This document shows positions 37,725-46,055 of a stretch of DNA of 64,000 bases, in pieces. Made by a program: the position numbers and the translations under genes. A model generated the notes under the pieces. It made no database searches and was not told the DNA's origin. It worked only from the letters and a program-made list of their open reading frames with translations. Where the stretch lies: the NCBI RefSeq assembly GCF_900116405.1, contig NZ_FPAQ01000008.1:35353-99352 (forward strand), read 5' to 3'. The stretch's first letter is position 1, and every line of letters begins with the position of its first letter. Source of the stretch: Halomonas saccharevitans. GTDB taxonomy: Bacteria; Pseudomonadota; Gammaproteobacteria; Pseudomonadales; Halomonadaceae.

Positions 37725-39805
37725 AGGCCTTGATGAACCAATACCTGGGCCAGCGCGACTGGATGGCCCACGTGCCCATGAAGCTGCTGGCCGGCCCGCT
37801 GCTGATCCTCATGATCCTGTCCATGATGATCCTGCCGCTGCCGCCCTTCATCCTGGACCTGCTGTTCACGTTCAACATCGCCCTGGCGATCATGGTGCTG
37901 CTGGTGAGCATGTTCACCCAGAAGCCTCTGGATTTCGCCGCCTTCCCGGCCGTGCTGCTGTTCACCACCCTGCTGAGACTGTCGCTCAACGTCGCCTCGA
38001 CCCGCATCATCCTGATGGAGGGCCACCAGGGCGGCGACTCGGCGGGCAAGGTGATCGAGGCCTTCGGCGAGTTCCTGGTCGGCGGCAACTTCGCCGTGGG
38101 CCTGGTGGTGTTCCTGATACTGGTGATCATCAACTTCATGGTCATCACCAAGGGCGCCGGGCGCATCGCCGAGGTCGGCGCCCGCTTCATGCTCGACGCC
38201 ATGCCGGGCAAGCAGATGGCCATCGATGCCGACCTCAACGCGGGGCTGATCGGCGAGGACGAGGCGCGGCAGCGGCGCAGCGACGTCTCCCAGGAGGCGG
38301 ACTTCTACGGCTCCATGGACGGCGCCAGCAAGTTCGTGCGCGGCGACGCCATGGCCGGCCTGGTGATCATGGTGGTCAACGTGATCGGCGGCCTGCTGAT
38401 CGGCATGCTCCAGCACGACATGGGCTTCGCCGACGCGGCGCGCACCTACACCCTGATGACCATCGGCGATGGCCTGGTCGCCCAGATTCCCGCCCTGGTG
38501 ATCTCCACCGCCGCCGGCGTCACCGTCTCCCGGGTCACCACCGACCAGGACGTCGGGCAGCAGATGATCAGCCAGCTGTTCGTCAATCCCCAGGTGTTGA
38601 TCCTGGCGGCCGCGGTGATGGGCCTGCTGGGGCTGGTGCCGGGCATGCCCAACCTGGTGTTCCTGATCTTCACGGCGCTGCTGGGCGGGCTGGCCTGGTG
38701 GCTGATGCGCCAGAAGGAGCGCCGCCTGGTCGAGAAGGAGATCGCCACCGAGGCGCCCCCCTCGCCCGAGGCCCCGGAGGCCAGCTGGGAAGACGTGCAG
38801 CTGGTCGATACCCTGGGCCTCGAGGTGGGCCATCGGCTGATCCCGCTGGTGGATGCCCGCCAGCAGGGCGAGCTGCTCGGTCGCATCAAGAGCGTACGCA
38901 AGAAGTTTGCTCAGGAGGTCGGCTTCCTGCCGCCGGTGGTGCACATCCGCGACAACCTGGAACTCGGCGCCAACGCCTACCTGCTGACCCTCAAGGGCGC
39001 GGAGATCGGCCGCGCCGAGGCCTTCCCCGGGCAGTGGCTGGCCATCGATCCGGGCCAGGTGACCGGCGAGCTCAAGGGCGTGGCGACCCAGGATCCCGCC
39101 TTCGGCCTGCCGGCCATCTGGGTCGACGGCAGCCAGCGCGAGCATGCCCAGGTCTACGGCTACACCGTGGTGGACGCCAGCACCGTGGTGGCCACCCACC
39201 TCAACCACCTGCTCCACCGCCACTCGGCCGAGATGCTCGGCCGCGCCGAGGTGCAGAAGCTGCTCGACAAGCTCAAGGAAGAGCAGCCGGGACTGGTGGA
39301 CGACATCGTGCCCAAGGCCATCTCTCTCACGGTGCTGCAGCGCCTGCTGCAGAACCTGCTCGAGGAGGAGGTCTCGATCCGCGACATGCGCACCATCCTC
39401 GACGCCCTGGCCGAGCACGCCCCGCAGCAGCAGGATCCCCATGAGCTCACCGCGCTGGTGCGCGTTGCCCTGGGCCGCGGCATCACCCAGCAGTGGTTCG
39501 CCGGCCGCGACGAGCTCAAGGTCATCGGCCTGGACAGCCAGCTCGAGCAGATCCTGACCCAGGCGATGAACGGCAACGGCGCCCTGGAGCCCGGCCTGGC
39601 CGATACGCTGATGACCCAGACCGAACAGGCGCTCGAGCGCCACGAGGCCAGCGGCGAGCCGCCGGTGATGGTGGTGCAGCACAACCTGCGGGCGATGCTC
39701 GCGCGCTTCCTGCGCCGCCGCCTGCGCCATCTCGCGGTGATGTCCCAGGCCGAGATTCCCGACGATCGCACCTTGCGCGTCACCACCGTAGTGGGAGGTC
39801 GCTGA
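37721..39805 (+). CDS. flhA: Flagellar export gate protein FlhA
   Basis: FlhA is the largest export-gate protein and docks chaperone-substrate complexes. The 694-residue protein has eight expected membrane helices in its first half, with the FHIPEP-type region RLSLNVASTRIILMEGHQGG and AGRIAEVGARFMLDAMPGKQMAIDADL. A soluble C-domain (about 360-694) follows. Length is standard. The ATG overlaps the flhB stop (ATGA) and flhF starts 3 bases after its end. Confidence 0.96.
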   Translation: MKALMNQYLGQRDWMAHVPMKLLAGPLLILMILSMMILPLPPFILDLLFTFNIALAIMVLLVSMFTQKPLDFAAFPAVLLFTTLLRLSLNVASTRIILMEGHQGGDSAGKVIEAFGEFLVGGNFAVGLVVFLILVIINFMVITKGAGRIAEVGARFMLDAMPGKQMAIDADLNAGLIGEDEARQRRSDVSQEADFYGSMDGASKFVRGDAMAGLVIMVVNVIGGLLIGMLQHDMGFADAARTYTLMTIGDGLVAQIPALVISTAAGVTVSRVTTDQDVGQQMISQLFVNPQVLILAAAVMGLLGLVPGMPNLVFLIFTALLGGLAWWLMRQKERRLVEKEIATEAPPSPEAPEASWEDVQLVDTLGLEVGHRLIPLVDARQQGELLGRIKSVRKKFAQEVGFLPPVVHIRDNLELGANAYLLTLKGAEIGRAEAFPGQWLAIDPGQVTGELKGVATQDPAFGLPAIWVDGSQREHAQVYGYTVVDASTVVATHLNHLLHRHSAEMLGRAEVQKLLDKLKEEQPGLVDDIVPKAISLTVLQRLLQNLLEEEVSIRDMRTILDALAEHAPQQQDPHELTALVRVALGRGITQQWFAGRDELKVIGLDSQLEQILTQAMNGNGALEPGLADTLMTQTEQALERHEASGEPPVMVVQHNLRAMLARFLRRRLRHLAVMSQAEIPDDRTLRVTTVVGGR

Positions 39806-39808
39806 TAG

Positions 39809-42073
39809 ATGAGCGTGATTCGATTCGTGGGCCAGACCAGCCGAGAGGCGATGCGCCAGGTGCGCGAGTCGCTCGGCGACGATGCCTTGATACTGGCCAA
39901 CCGGCACACCGAGCAGGGCGTCGAGATCCTCGCCATGGCCGACGACGCCGTGGAGGGCATGACCGCCGCGCCGGCGCCCTCACCGGCGGCCCCGTCGACT
40001 CCCCCGCCTTCGCCTGCCGCCGCGCCCGCCCTGCCGACCGGCGAGGCGGCGGTCGATGGACAGGCGCTGCACGCCATGAGCGAGCAGCTGCTGCGTGAGA
40101 TGCAGGACATGCGCACCCTGCTGGCCCGCGAGCAGACGCGTCACGCGCCGGCCCGCGACGGCCGCACGCGCTTGAAGCGCCTGCTGCGCGAAGCCGGCTT
40201 CGGCGAGGCCCTGACCGACGAGCTGCTGGCCGCCCTGCCGGCCGAGCTCGACGCTGCCGAGGGCGACGACGAGCGCCCGCTGGCCTGGCTGCAGCGCCGG
40301 CTGGCGTCGCGACTCGCGGTCCTCGAGGAGGAGGAGGGCTTCTTTTCGCCGCCCGGCATCGTCTCGCTGGTCGGTCCCACCGGGGTGGGCAAGACCACCA
40401 CCACGGCCAAGCTGGCGGCGCGCTTCGTGCAGCGCCACGGCGCCGATCGGGTCGCCCTGATCACGACCGACAGCTTCCGCATCGGCGCCCACGAACAGCT
40501 GCGCATCTATGCCGAGATCCTCGGCATTCCGATGCATGCCCTGGCCCCCGACCAGCCGATCGACAGCCTGGCGCCGCTGCTCCGGGGACGGCGCTGGGTG
40601 ATCATCGACACCGTGGGCATGAGCCAGCGCGATCACCGCATCATCGAGCAGATCGCCCAGCTGCAGGGCGGGCGCGTTCGGGTGCGGATGGTACTGCTGC
40701 TCAACGCGGCCAGCCAGCCGGAGACCCTGGAGGAGGTGGCCAGCCGCTATGGCCAGGCCGCCCGCGCCGCCGGGTCGGAACTGAACGACTGCCTGCTGAC
40801 CAAGCAGGACGAGGCCGGCCGCCTGGCGCCCGCCATCGAGACGGTCCTGCGCCATGGGCTGCGCCTGGCTTTCGTCTCCCACGGCCAGCGCGTCCCCGAG
40901 GATCTCGCCCTGGCCGATCCCCGGGCACTGGCCATTCAGGCGCTCGCCACCCGCTCGCCCCTGCCGCTGGATGAGGCGCCGGCGACACCCCGCCCCCGGG
41001 CGACGACCAGCGACCTGCTGGGACAGGGGCGGCAGCTCTCTTCCGCCCTGAGCGGGCTGCGTCGCGGGCTGGCCGGGGTCACCGACCTCGAGGCGGCCTG
41101 GGATCTTACCGCGCTGCCCGAGGAGCTGCAGGCCCCGCGCCTGGACGCCCTGCTCGAACGAGCGGCCGAACAACAGGCGCGCGTGGCCATGCTCTGGGCC
41201 CCGCGGCGCCCGCTAAAGGGCCGCAACTGGGCGATGCCCGACCTCGGCCTGGACGCCCACGGCCACTGGCTGGCACTGCCGGACCTGCAGCACCGACAGA
41301 GCGCCGGCCCGCTCAATCGGTTAATCCGGGCCGAGGCGGAGCAGGGTGTCAGGGTGCACCTGCTGCCCGGCCTGCCGGATGCCGAGACCTGGCGGTGGCT
41401 GATCGAGAGCGAGAGCGAGAGCGAGGGCGAGGGCGAGGGCGAGGGCGAGAGCATCTGGTCAAGCCAGGTCCGCGCCGGCCAGAGAGTCCGTCACGGCGGC
41501 GAGCGTCGCGCGCTCTCTGAGCTGGCCGCGCTGGCGACCCCCGCGACGACGGTCGAGGCGCGCCTGCGCGGCCAGCCGTGCCGCGTCGCGCTGTCACGGC
41601 TCAGCGTCACGGCCGCCCCGAACCCACGCAGGGAACAGGGTTCCGAGACGCCCCTTGAAGCCTGGTTCGCCGAGCTGAGCGATCCCGAGAGCGGCGACGC
41701 GCTGGGACGACGCTTCTGGCTGACGACCTGCCGTCACCCCGAGGATGCCGTGCCCTTGCTGCTGCGCTATCTCCAGGCGGAAGGAGTCGCCCAGCAGACA
41801 CGGCGCGCCGAGGAGCGCCTGGTGGAGCTGCTGCCCGCCCGGACGCGCCCCGAGCTGCGCCTGCTGCTGGCTGCCGGCATCGCGACCCAGGCCAGCCACC
41901 TCGAGCACATCGGTGACGAGGCCGGCCAGGATCTGCGCGCGGAGCTGCTGGGCCTGGTGGGCGGCCGCCGTCGCCGCCGCGACACCGCGCTGCTCGAGGC
42001 GCTGCTGACGCTGTTCAGCGCGCGAGACGCCATGCGCCAGCTGGGCGCTGCCAGCGTGGAGAACATCGAGTGA
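39809..42073 (+). CDS. flhF: Flagellar GTPase FlhF with long C-terminal extension
   Basis: FlhF is an SRP-type GTPase that in polar flagellates sets the site and number of flagella. The 754-residue product starts like the family (MSVIRFVGQTSREAMRQVRESLGDDALILANR), has a Pro/Ala linker, and an NG domain with the P-loop GPTGVGKTTTTAKLA (about 189-203), DTVGMSQRD and LLTKQDEAG up to about residue 390. About 360 residues follow that have no counterpart in ordinary FlhF (usually 380-500 residues long). They include an ES/EG repeat (533-548). No flhG follows; the next gene overlaps by GTGA. Confidence 0.9.
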   Translation: MSVIRFVGQTSREAMRQVRESLGDDALILANRHTEQGVEILAMADDAVEGMTAAPAPSPAAPSTPPPSPAAAPALPTGEAAVDGQALHAMSEQLLREMQDMRTLLAREQTRHAPARDGRTRLKRLLREAGFGEALTDELLAALPAELDAAEGDDERPLAWLQRRLASRLAVLEEEEGFFSPPGIVSLVGPTGVGKTTTTAKLAARFVQRHGADRVALITTDSFRIGAHEQLRIYAEILGIPMHALAPDQPIDSLAPLLRGRRWVIIDTVGMSQRDHRIIEQIAQLQGGRVRVRMVLLLNAASQPETLEEVASRYGQAARAAGSELNDCLLTKQDEAGRLAPAIETVLRHGLRLAFVSHGQRVPEDLALADPRALAIQALATRSPLPLDEAPATPRPRATTSDLLGQGRQLSSALSGLRRGLAGVTDLEAAWDLTALPEELQAPRLDALLERAAEQQARVAMLWAPRRPLKGRNWAMPDLGLDAHGHWLALPDLQHRQSAGPLNRLIRAEAEQGVRVHLLPGLPDAETWRWLIESESESEGEGEGEGESIWSSQVRAGQRVRHGGERRALSELAALATPATTVEARLRGQPCRVALSRLSVTAAPNPRREQGSETPLEAWFAELSDPESGDALGRRFWLTTCRHPEDAVPLLLRYLQAEGVAQQTRRAEERLVELLPARTRPELRLLLAAGIATQASHLEHIGDEAGQDLRAELLGLVGGRRRRRDTALLEALLTLFSARDAMRQLGAASVENIE
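41405..41452 (+). repeat. Hexanucleotide repeat, eight copies, inside flhF
   Basis: Eight in-frame copies of GAG(A/G)GC code for ESESES, EGEGEGEG, ES. Each copy adds two residues, so slippage would change the length of the extension without breaking the frame. Confidence 0.85.
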
Positions 42074-42567
42074 GCGCGTTCGACCAGGCGGCGGGCCTCC
42101 GCCAGTGGGCCGGCGCGCAACGCGGCCCTGCCTCGCCAGGCGCACAGGCCCCCGCACCTCGCGCCAACACCAACGGGGCGCCGCCGAGGACGCTGGTGGT
42201 AGTCGGGTTACCGGGCAGTTCTCCCGACCAGGCCGGCCGGGTCATGACGCTGCTCGAGCACTGGGCGGCCGAGGGGCTGCGCTGGGTAAACGACCCGGCG
42301 CAGTGGCGGGTGGTGCCCCTGGCGATCAGCAGCCCGCACCTGCCGCTGTTGCTGACCCAGCAGTCACGCTGGGCGCTGTGGGTGGGCAGCGATCCGGACG
42401 CCTTTCGCCGCGCCTTCGCGCTGCTGAGCCGGCTTCACGAGCGACAGGGGCCGCGCCGGCTGCTGGCCGTGCACGCCCCCGACCTGCCCCGCCGGGGGCT
42501 CTTGAACAACCTGCAACAGGCGGCCTGGCGCTACCTGGGCATCGATCTGCTGGTGATGGCGTCATGA
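42070..42567 (+). CDS. Unknown flagellar-operon protein at the flhG position
   Basis: I do not recognise this gene. The 165-residue product starts at a GTG overlapping the flhF stop (GTGA), and its stop overlaps the flhE start (ATGA), so it is tightly coupled to both. After a 40-residue Pro/Ala-rich start it has alternating hydrophobic segments (TLVVVGLPGSSPDQAGRVM, WALWVGSDPDAFRRAFALL, RRLLAVHAPDLPRRG), compatible with an alpha/beta fold. There is no P-loop, so it is not a working MinD-type FlhG, though a reduced relative cannot be excluded. No signal peptide or membrane segment is seen. Confidence 0.75.
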   Translation: MSAFDQAAGLRQWAGAQRGPASPGAQAPAPRANTNGAPPRTLVVVGLPGSSPDQAGRVMTLLEHWAAEGLRWVNDPAQWRVVPLAISSPHLPLLLTQQSRWALWVGSDPDAFRRAFALLSRLHERQGPRRLLAVHAPDLPRRGLLNNLQQAAWRYLGIDLLVMAS

Positions 42568-42989
42568 GGCCCTCGAGAAGATTCGCCCCGCGCCCCGACC
42601 GTCGATGCTGGCCGGCCCTGGCGCTGCTGCTGGCCGTTGCCAGCACCGAGCTTCAGGCCGCCGGCAGCTGGATCGCCGAGGCCCCCGCGCTGCGCGTCAG
42701 CGTGATCGGGCGCGATACGGTGTCCGCCGCCCTGCGGCCGGGCGGCATGACAGCCGAGGGCGAGGCCATCACCAGCATCACCTGGCGCTACCGGTTGCCG
42801 CCGGGCCGCGCCCTGAACGCCCGGCTCTGCCACCCGGCCGGCTGTGTGGCGCTGCCCGCCATGCGCGGCACCACCCGCGCGCTGGCCGGGCTGCCAGCCG
42901 ATGCGCCGCTGGCGTTTCACTTCTCGCTGCCCCGGGGAGAGGATCCGATCAGGGTCGGCGGGCTGCAGGTGATCGTGAACCATCGGTAA
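42564..42989 (+). CDS. flhE: Flagellar protein FlhE
   Basis: FlhE is a periplasmic protein linked in enteric bacteria to control of flagellar export and proton leakage. The 141-residue precursor has a signal peptide (basic start, ALALLLAVAST, cleavage near LQA-AGS). The mature part has the family features: ITWRYRLP, two cysteines in RLCHPAGCVALP, GTTRALAGLP, and the terminal QVIVNHR. The ATG overlaps the previous stop. It is at the end of the flhBAF run, just before fliA. Confidence 0.85.
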   Translation: MRPSRRFAPRPDRRCWPALALLLAVASTELQAAGSWIAEAPALRVSVIGRDTVSAALRPGGMTAEGEAITSITWRYRLPPGRALNARLCHPAGCVALPAMRGTTRALAGLPADAPLAFHFSLPRGEDPIRVGGLQVIVNHR

Positions 42990-42997
42990 AACCGAAT

Positions 42998-43033
42998 CCG
43001 GCAACGCCACCCCGAAGCGCGGGTGGCTGCCGG
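42998..43033. repeat. Inverted repeat between flhE and fliA
   Basis: CCGGCA (42998-43003) pairs with TGCCGG (43028-43033), and inside it CCACCC pairs with GGGTGG. No T-run follows, so it may be an mRNA stability or weak attenuation hairpin rather than a terminator. Confidence 0.5.
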
Positions 43034-43052
43034 CCAGCTGTGAGGCACGAGG

Positions 43053-43757
43053 ATGTATACCGCACAAGGGAAGATCGATCAGAGCGCACTGCTGACGGAG
43101 TACCTGCCGATGGTGCGCCGCCAGGCACTCGCCCTGCAGGTTCGGCTGCCCGCCAGCATCGAGCTGGACGACTTGATCCAGGCCGGCACCGTGGGACTGC
43201 TGGAGGCCATGGGCCGCTTCAATGCGGGACAGGGCGCCAGCTTCGCGACCTTCGCCAATCAGCGGATCCGCGGCGCCATGCTCGACGAGCTGCGCAGCCG
43301 GGACTGGCTGCCGCGCAGCGTGAGGCGCAGCGCCCGAGCCGTGGACGCCGCCGTGCGGCGGCTGGAGCAGGAGTTGGGGCGCGCGCCCGAGGAGACGGAG
43401 ATCGCGGCGACGCTCGAGATGCCCCTGGCCGACTACCGGCGCCTGCTCAACGACACCAACAGCGGTCAGCTGCTGCCCTTCGAGGAGCTGATGGCCGAGG
43501 GCGGCGAGTCGCGGCTCGAGAGCCGCGCCCTGGAAAGCCCCTTCTCGCAGCTGCTGGATCAGGAGAAACGCCAGCGGCTGGTCGAGGCCATCGAGGAGCT
43601 GCCCGAGCGCGAGAAGCTGCTCATGGCCCTCTACTACCAGGAAGAGCTCAACCTGAAGGAGATCGGCGCGGTGCTCGGCGTGTCGGAATCCCGGGTCTGC
43701 CAACTGCACAGCCAGGCGGTCAGCCGCCTGCGGGTTCGACTCGCCGAGAACGGCTGA
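43053..43757 (+). CDS. fliA: Flagellar sigma factor FliA (sigma-28)
   Basis: FliA directs RNA polymerase to class III flagellar promoters. The 234-residue protein has region 2 (IELDDLIQAGTVGLLEAMGRFN, FATFANQRIRGAMLDELRSRDWLPR), region 3 (RLEQELGRAPEETEIA) and region 4 with a helix-turn-helix (LNLKEIGAVLGVSESRVCQLHSQAVSRL). Length and order match E. coli FliA. GAGGCACGAGG precedes the ATG. Its targets in this window are the eight sigma-28 promoters listed; its partner inhibitor FlgM is at 12882. Confidence 0.96.
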   Translation: MYTAQGKIDQSALLTEYLPMVRRQALALQVRLPASIELDDLIQAGTVGLLEAMGRFNAGQGASFATFANQRIRGAMLDELRSRDWLPRSVRRSARAVDAAVRRLEQELGRAPEETEIAATLEMPLADYRRLLNDTNSGQLLPFEELMAEGGESRLESRALESPFSQLLDQEKRQRLVEAIEELPEREKLLMALYYQEELNLKEIGAVLGVSESRVCQLHSQAVSRLRVRLAENG

Positions 43758-43814
43758 CGCCGACGCTTCGGTGAGCGCCAGGAGGCGAGAGACCGGAGAC
43801 GATCGCCAGGGGTC

Positions 43815-45014
43815 CTAGAGTCGCCCCATCAGCGCCGCGGTCTTCTCCAGGGCATCGAGATAGCAGGCCTGAAGCCGTTCGGCCGGATGTTCGGGGGGAT
43901 GCTCGCCGGGCGCGTCCTCGTGCTCCTCACAGAGCGCCAGGATGGCGCCGAGAGGCCCCTCGTGGCGAGCAAGGGCGCGCTGAATGGCGTCGGAAAGCGG
44001 CACCCGGGCCAGCAGCGTCGCCTGATCCTCCTCGAGCAGGGCCCCCATCATCGAGAACAGGCCCGTGGTGAAGGCATCCTCGGGATCGATGTTGCGGAAG
44101 GGCTCGGCCAGGTTCTGGCACATGAAGCCTCGGGTCAACGCCAGGCGCACCGTGATTCGCGATGACGGCAGGTTGCTGGCCAGCGACATCGTCATCACCA
44201 GTCGGCGCAGCTCGTTGAGTCCGATCACCTGCATCGCCCGCCTGAGATCCGACGACGGCTGGCGCTGGCCGAAATGGCTCGAGTTGGCGCGATGCAGGAT
44301 GGCGACGTGCAGGTGCGGCATCTGCAGCAGCAGGTCGTGGAGGCGCGGCAGGTCGGCGTCCTCGCGGTAGAGCTCGTTGATCAGCCGCATCTGGGCGGCA
44401 CGATTGCCGTGGCGACCCCGCGGCCGAGAGGCCTGATACTGCGGCTGGGAAAGATAGCGTCCATTGATGAGGTCACAGCCGGCCTCGAGGCACTGCTCGA
44501 GCCGTTCATGGTCCTGGATGTGCTCCGCCAGCAGCCGATGCCCCCGCGCCTTGAGGGCGTGAAGACGCTTGCGGTCGAGCGGGACGGAGGCATCGATCTC
44601 GACGATGTCGGCGATGGCCAGCAGTTCGGTCTCCATGGGATGACCCACGGGATCGGGCACGGCGATACGGTACTGCCGTTCGGCGATCCGCTCAAGGCGA
44701 TCGATCACCGCCGGGGTGATCTCGAGACTCGCCGGCAGGCCGATGATCATCTGCTCGGGCGGTGTCGGCAAGAGCTCCGGGCGCATCAGCCACTCGCCGG
44801 GCAGTTCGATGTGCAGCGCCCGGGAGGCCAGCCGTCGATGCTCATCCAGCTCGTAGAGCACCGCGCTCAGCGCCCTCGCCATGTGGCCGACCGGGTCCTC
44901 GTCATCCTCGTCATGGTGCTGATAGACGAGCCGATCAGCCACATGGCGGTAGTCGGCATCGTGAATCGGATGCAGTGCAATGGTGAAACGCTCCGTCACG
45001 CCCTGGCCTGTCAT
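43815..45014 (-). CDS. EAL-HDOD (YuxH-like) signalling protein, EAL degenerate
   Basis: A 399-residue soluble protein. The first half (about 10-190) has the outline of an EAL domain as in YuxH-type proteins but none of the catalytic motifs: no EAL signature, no DDF, and only remnants such as VEIDASVP and LLAEHIQDHERLEQCLEAGCDLINGRYLSQP. The second half (about 195-395) is an HDOD domain (LHDLLLQMPHLHVAILHRANSS, LRRAMQVIGLNELRRLVMTMSLA). Such proteins act as signalling scaffolds without known catalysis. It is divergent from the second stator operon; no sigma-28 promoter was found for it. Confidence 0.85.
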   Translation of the reverse strand: MTGQGVTERFTIALHPIHDADYRHVADRLVYQHHDEDDEDPVGHMARALSAVLYELDEHRRLASRALHIELPGEWLMRPELLPTPPEQMIIGLPASLEITPAVIDRLERIAERQYRIAVPDPVGHPMETELLAIADIVEIDASVPLDRKRLHALKARGHRLLAEHIQDHERLEQCLEAGCDLINGRYLSQPQYQASRPRGRHGNRAAQMRLINELYREDADLPRLHDLLLQMPHLHVAILHRANSSHFGQRQPSSDLRRAMQVIGLNELRRLVMTMSLASNLPSSRITVRLALTRGFMCQNLAEPFRNIDPEDAFTTGLFSMMGALLEEDQATLLARVPLSDAIQRALARHEGPLGAILALCEEHEDAPGEHPPEHPAERLQACYLDALEKTAALMGRL

Positions 45015-45137
45015 GCGCTATCACTCCCTGTGACTGATGCCTGCCAAACAGATGGTGGAGAATCATCATCATTAGATTTTATGATGCGAAGAATATCACC
45101 CCGCCGAAGGACTGTGCGTGCTGCGATGCGGCAAGAT

Positions 45138-45164
45138 TAAAGTATCCTGCGCGGCGTCCGATAA
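45138..45164 (+). promoter_or_regulatory. Sigma-28 promoter of the second stator operon
   Basis: TAAAGTAT (45138-45145), 11 bases, then TCCGATAA (45157-45164), 40 bases before the ATG at 45204. Confidence 0.83.
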
Positions 45165-45203
45165 TACCTGTATTTCCCTACCCTCTACGGTCCGGAGCCG
45201 AGA

Positions 45204-46055
45204 ATGAACCCATCGACACTGATCGGCATACTGGCCAGCTGCGTGCTCCTTGCCAGCGTCCTGTTCTTCACCGCCGAGTCCCCGCAAAGCTTCATCAACC
45301 TGCCGGGGCTCGCCATCGTCGTGGCCGGCACGCTGGCGGCCACCTTCATCAGCTATCCCCTCAAGGAGGTGCTGCGGGTCGTGCGTCTGGTGGCCATCGT
45401 CTTCCGGCGCGAGAACACCTATATCCGCGACGACATCAAGGAGCTGGTCGACCTCTCCCGACTGTGGCTCAAGGGGGACGTGCGCTCGGTGGAGAAGGCC
45501 CTGGAGCACACCCGCAACCCCTTCCTGCGCACCGGCATCCAGCTGGTGATCGCCAACACCAAGGAAGAGGAGATCTTCGATCTGCTGCGCTGGCGGATCT
45601 CCCGGCTCAAGGCGCGGGAACATGCCGAGGCCCAGATCTTTCGCACCATGGCCACCTACGCGCCGGCCTTCGGCATGATCGGCACCCTGGTCGGTCTGGT
45701 GAACATGCTGGAGGTCATGGAGGCGGGGGACCTGCACGTGATCGGCCCGCGCATGGCGGTGGCGCTGCTCACCACCTTCTACGGCATCCTGCTGGCCAAC
45801 CTGGTGTTCAAGCCGATCGCCGTGAAGCTCGAGCGGCGCACCGAGGAGCGTCTGATCGCCATGAACATGGTGCTCGAGGGTATCTCGCTGATCACCAAGC
45901 GACGCCTGCCCTCCTTCATCGAGGAGACCCTCAACTCCTTCGTCGCCAACTACCACGATGAGATCCGCGACCCGCAGTCCCCCGCCGAACTTCGCAATAG
46001 CGCTGAGCAGGAGCAAGGCGGGAAGGATCGCGGCGAGAAGGGCCAGCATGCATAA
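45204..46055 (+). CDS. Second stator protein, PomA/MotC type
   Basis: This 283-residue MotA-family protein has four membrane segments. It differs from the first MotA and resembles PomA/MotC proteins: LPGLAIVVAGTLAATFISYP in the second helix and GMIGTLVGLVNMLEVM with IGPRMAVALLTTFYGILLANLVF in helices three and four. PomA-type stators are often sodium-driven, which would suit a halophile, but the ion cannot be read with certainty. It has its own sigma-28 promoter, and its stop overlaps the partner gene. Confidence 0.9.
   Translation: MNPSTLIGILASCVLLASVLFFTAESPQSFINLPGLAIVVAGTLAATFISYPLKEVLRVVRLVAIVFRRENTYIRDDIKELVDLSRLWLKGDVRSVEKALEHTRNPFLRTGIQLVIANTKEEEIFDLLRWRISRLKAREHAEAQIFRTMATYAPAFGMIGTLVGLVNMLEVMEAGDLHVIGPRMAVALLTTFYGILLANLVFKPIAVKLERRTEERLIAMNMVLEGISLITKRRLPSFIEETLNSFVANYHDEIRDPQSPAELRNSAEQEQGGKDRGEKGQHA

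Noticed and set aside
37529..39907. Long minus-strand frame opposite flhA
   Set aside because: It is the complement of flhA with the same His/Gln/Ala bias, and no ribosome binding site or motif supports it.
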